A stretch of 15,566 nt of DNA from Clostridiales bacterium. GTDB lineage: Bacteria; Bacillota; Clostridia; Oscillospirales; Acutalibacteraceae. Under the pieces are notes generated by a model that saw only the letters and a program-made list of their open reading frames with translations, ran no database searches and was not told where the DNA came from. Both the position numbers and the translations under genes were made by a program. The stretch covers positions 1-15,566 of the forward strand of contig JAJBVC010000012.1 in the NCBI GenBank assembly GCA_020860025.1, given 5' to 3'. Below are positions 13,847 to 15,566 of the stretch, in pieces (positions within the stretch are counted from its first letter, which is position 1; each line of letters starts with the position of its first letter).

Positions 13847-15361
13847 ATGTTAAAAAAACGTGGAGCCGGAGTGCTTCTTCATATAAGTTCTATGCCGTCG
13901 GATTACGGCGTCGGCGTTATGAACGAAAATGTAAAAATATTTATCGATAAAATAGCCGATATGGGATTTACGTACTGGCAGGTTTTGCCGTTTAATCCTC
14001 TTGACGACGCAAATTCACCGTACTGCTCACCGTCGGCATTCGCCGGCAATTATCTTTTTATTGACCCTGTGGCTTTGCAAAGGGCAGGGCTTGTAAGCAA
14101 GGAAGACGTAAAGGACAATATTTACAGCGGTTCCCCTTACACAGCTGATTATGAATTTGCAGCAAAAAAGAGACTTGAACTGCTGAAAAAGGCTTTTCTC
14201 AACATTGATGAAAACCTTGCAAAAAAAATAAAAGCGTTTGAACATGAAAATCCGTGGGTTACGGATTACAGTGTGTTTATGGCGGTTAAAGAGGCTGAAA
14301 ATATGAAGCCGTGGTGGAAATGGGATAAAAATCACGCTCACTATTTTGAATGTATAAAGGACATATATTCTTATGAAAAATCAGCGGCTTTTTGGAAATT
14401 TGTTCAGTATATTTTTTACAATCAATGGTATGAAATAAAAAAATATGCAAATAAAAAAGGCGTCGCTGTAATCGGTGATATGCCTATATACGTTGCAATG
14501 GACAGCGTTGATGTATGGTCAAACCTGCCTATGTTTCTTATTGATGAAAAAACATTAAAGGTTGAAAAGGTAGCGGGAGTTCCGCCCGACTATTTCAGCG
14601 AGAACGGTCAGCTTTGGGGCAACCCTATTTACAACTGGAACGCAATGGAAAAGGACGGCTACAGCTGGTGGATTTCACGTCTTGGCAATGCGCTGAAAAT
14701 ATATGACACAGTAAGAATTGACCATTTCAGAGCGTTTGCGTCATACTGGCAGGTTCCCGCCGATTCAGATACGGCAAAGGTCGGTGAATGGGTTGACGGC
14801 CCTAAAATGAAACTTTTTAACAAGGTTTTTGAAGTTTATCCAAACGCACCGATTATCGCTGAGGATCTTGGAATATTCGGTGATGATGTTGTAAAGCTTT
14901 TGGAGGATACGGGCTTTCCGGGTATGAAGGTCGTTCAGTTCGGCTTTGACCCAAATTCCGACTCATCGCATATGCCGCATAATGCAATACAAAACAGTAT
15001 AAACTACGTTGGCACTCACGACAATAATACAATACTCGGATGGCTGTGGGAAGCAAGCGAAGAAGAGAGAAAATTTGCTCTTGATTATGTAGGCTTCGAG
15101 GGCGATAACTGGGGAGAAGGCGGTTATAAAAGTCCCTCCTGCCGAAAGATAATCGAGGCTGTTTGGAAAAGCAGTTCAAATGTTGCTGTAATATCGCTTC
15201 AGGATATGTGCGGTTTTGGCAGTGACGCCAGAATGAATATTCCCGGCGTTCCCGAAAAAAATTGGCGTTTTCGCACAACTATGGATACTATAAATTCTAT
15301 CGACGCCGATTACTTCAAAAAAATCAATGCACTTTACCGCCGAATGTATCCTGCTTTTTAA
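13847..15361 (+). CDS. malQ: 4-alpha-glucanotransferase (amylomaltase, GH77)
   Basis: Transfers alpha-1,4-glucan segments between maltodextrins in the cytoplasm, releasing glucose and lengthening chains for phosphorylase. The 504-residue protein is the short bacterial amylomaltase form with no N-terminal extension. Visible GH77 marks are the start GAGVLLHISSMPS, YWQVLPFNPLDDANSPYCSPSAFAGN split over residues 43-68, IGDMPIYVAMDSVDVW and GVPPDYFSENGQLWGNP. The catalytic residues fit: nucleophile Asp292 in RIDHFR, acid/base Glu339 in IIAEDLG and transition-state Asp392 in VGTHDNN. AAAGGA lies nine bases before the ATG. The gene stands alone on the plus strand with its own promoter and hairpins after its stop, so it is likely monocistronic. 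No other maltodextrin gene is in view. Confidence 0.97.
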   Translation: MLKKRGAGVLLHISSMPSDYGVGVMNENVKIFIDKIADMGFTYWQVLPFNPLDDANSPYCSPSAFAGNYLFIDPVALQRAGLVSKEDVKDNIYSGSPYTADYEFAAKKRLELLKKAFLNIDENLAKKIKAFEHENPWVTDYSVFMAVKEAENMKPWWKWDKNHAHYFECIKDIYSYEKSAAFWKFVQYIFYNQWYEIKKYANKKGVAVIGDMPIYVAMDSVDVWSNLPMFLIDEKTLKVEKVAGVPPDYFSENGQLWGNPIYNWNAMEKDGYSWWISRLGNALKIYDTVRIDHFRAFASYWQVPADSDTAKVGEWVDGPKMKLFNKVFEVYPNAPIIAEDLGIFGDDVVKLLEDTGFPGMKVVQFGFDPNSDSSHMPHNAIQNSINYVGTHDNNTILGWLWEASEEERKFALDYVGFEGDNWGEGGYKSPSCRKIIEAVWKSSSNVAVISLQDMCGFGSDARMNIPGVPEKNWRFRTTMDTINSIDADYFKKINALYRRMYPAF

Positions 15362-15385
15362 ATATAATTTTATATATGAAAATTT

Positions 15386-15414
15386 GGCTGTCTCAATATG
15401 ATTTTGAGGCAGCC
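15386..15414 (+). terminator. Hairpin after malQ, probable terminator
   Basis: GGCTGTCTCA (15386-15395) pairs with TGAGGCAGCC (15405-15414): ten pairs with one G-U, and a 9-base loop. It begins about 25 bases after the malQ stop. No good T run follows on the plus strand; on the minus strand it would be followed by AAATTTTC. It is either a weak terminator or a 3'-end stabilising hairpin. Confidence 0.5.
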
Positions 15415-15432
15415 CTATTCAGTCTGCAGAAA

Positions 15433-15460
15433 AACCCTGTTTTCAAATGAAGACAGGGTT
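15433..15460. terminator. Strong hairpin, probable bidirectional intrinsic terminator
   Basis: AACCCTGTTTTC (15433-15444) pairs with GAAGACAGGGTT (15449-15460): twelve pairs with one G-U around a 4-base loop. On the plus strand it is followed by a T-rich but interrupted stretch; on the minus strand GGG is followed by TTTTTC, a better terminator tail. It can end malQ transcripts and also stop any gene entering from the right. Confidence 0.7.
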
Positions 15461-15491
15461 AAATTTGTTGTTTAGTTTTCTGTTGACTTCC

Positions 15492-15566
15492 AAACCGTAT
15501 ACTGAAAAACCGTGTACTGAAAACCCGTCAACGGAAAAACCGTGTACGGTAAAACCGTCAACGGAA
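15492..15566. repeat. Degenerate 15-bp tandem repeat of CCGT-NN-ACGG palindromes, continuing past the edge
   Basis: Five units end at 15504, 15519, 15534, 15549 and 15564; the last four are exactly 15 bases and the first is 13. Each has an A-rich run followed by CCGTnnACGG or a close variant (CCGTATACTG, CCGTGTACTG, CCGTCAACGG, CCGTGTACGG, CCGTCAACGG). CCGT and ACGG are reverse complements, so every unit is a small palindrome. Centres alternate GT and CA, giving a 30-base higher period. An inverted relative, TTTTCTGTTGAC at 15476-15487, can pair with GTCAACGGAAAA at 15527-15538. The function is unknown; the total length cannot be seen because the array leaves the window. Confidence 0.85.

Noticed and set aside
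14853..15278. 141-codon minus-strand frame opposite malQ
   Set aside because: Shadow of the malQ coding sequence, which has all GH77 catalytic residues in the plus-strand frame.
15492..15566. CRISPR array
   Set aside because: Units are 15 bases with no unique spacers of 25-40 bases and no cas genes; it is a plain degenerate tandem repeat.

Overview
The window reads as chromosomal DNA from a low-GC, Gram-positive anaerobe, most likely a clostridial lineage of the Ruminococcus/Oscillospirales type. This is an inference from gene content and order, SepF and DivIVA, A+T-rich codon use, strong AGGAGG-type ribosome sites and the lack of a T-box in front of ileS; no 16S is present to confirm it.

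Layout. Ten genes lie head to tail on the minus strand and fill positions 1 to 13682. In transcription order they are miaB, a ylbF/ymcA-family gene, mutS, mutL, miaA, a HlyD-like membrane-fusion gene, yggS (ylmE), sepF, divIVA and ileS, which runs off the left edge. Gaps are mostly under 50 bases and several genes overlap or nearly touch, so most of the block is probably one long operon or a chain of coupled units. It starts at a good sigma-A-type promoter upstream of miaB. On the plus strand, malQ (13847-15361) is transcribed divergently from its own promoter. It is followed by two hairpins and a degenerate 15-bp tandem repeat that runs off the right edge. No gene-free stretch exceeds 300 bases; the longest are about 205 bases after malQ, 164 between miaB and malQ, and 127 upstream of mutS.

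How the genes work together. MiaA and MiaB are the prenylation and methylthiolation enzymes for tRNA A37. MutS and MutL are the mismatch-repair pair, and MutL has the endonuclease motif expected where MutH is absent. YggS, SepF and DivIVA belong to the division/polarity neighbourhood that precedes ileS in Bacillus (ylmE-sepF-ylmG-ylmH-divIVA-ileS), but ylmG and ylmH are missing here. The mutS side matches the Bacillus order miaB-ymcA-cotE-mutS-mutL, without cotE. The window therefore joins two known neighbourhoods, and the HlyD-like gene sits at the junction, overlapping the gene on each side.

Most notable points. (1) mutS is frameshifted just after its ATPase domain, with about 77 codons of its C-terminal tail still open in the -1 frame. 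(2) The tandem palindromic repeat at the right edge is unexplained. (3) DivIVA lacks the usual membrane-binding residues but ends in an acidic linker and an aromatic/lysine tail. (4) The YmcA/YlbF-like protein has six cysteines in its last 20 residues. I saw no clear evidence of a mobile element, CRISPR array, rRNA or tRNA. Apart from the mutS lesion and the repeat, this is an ordinary housekeeping region.
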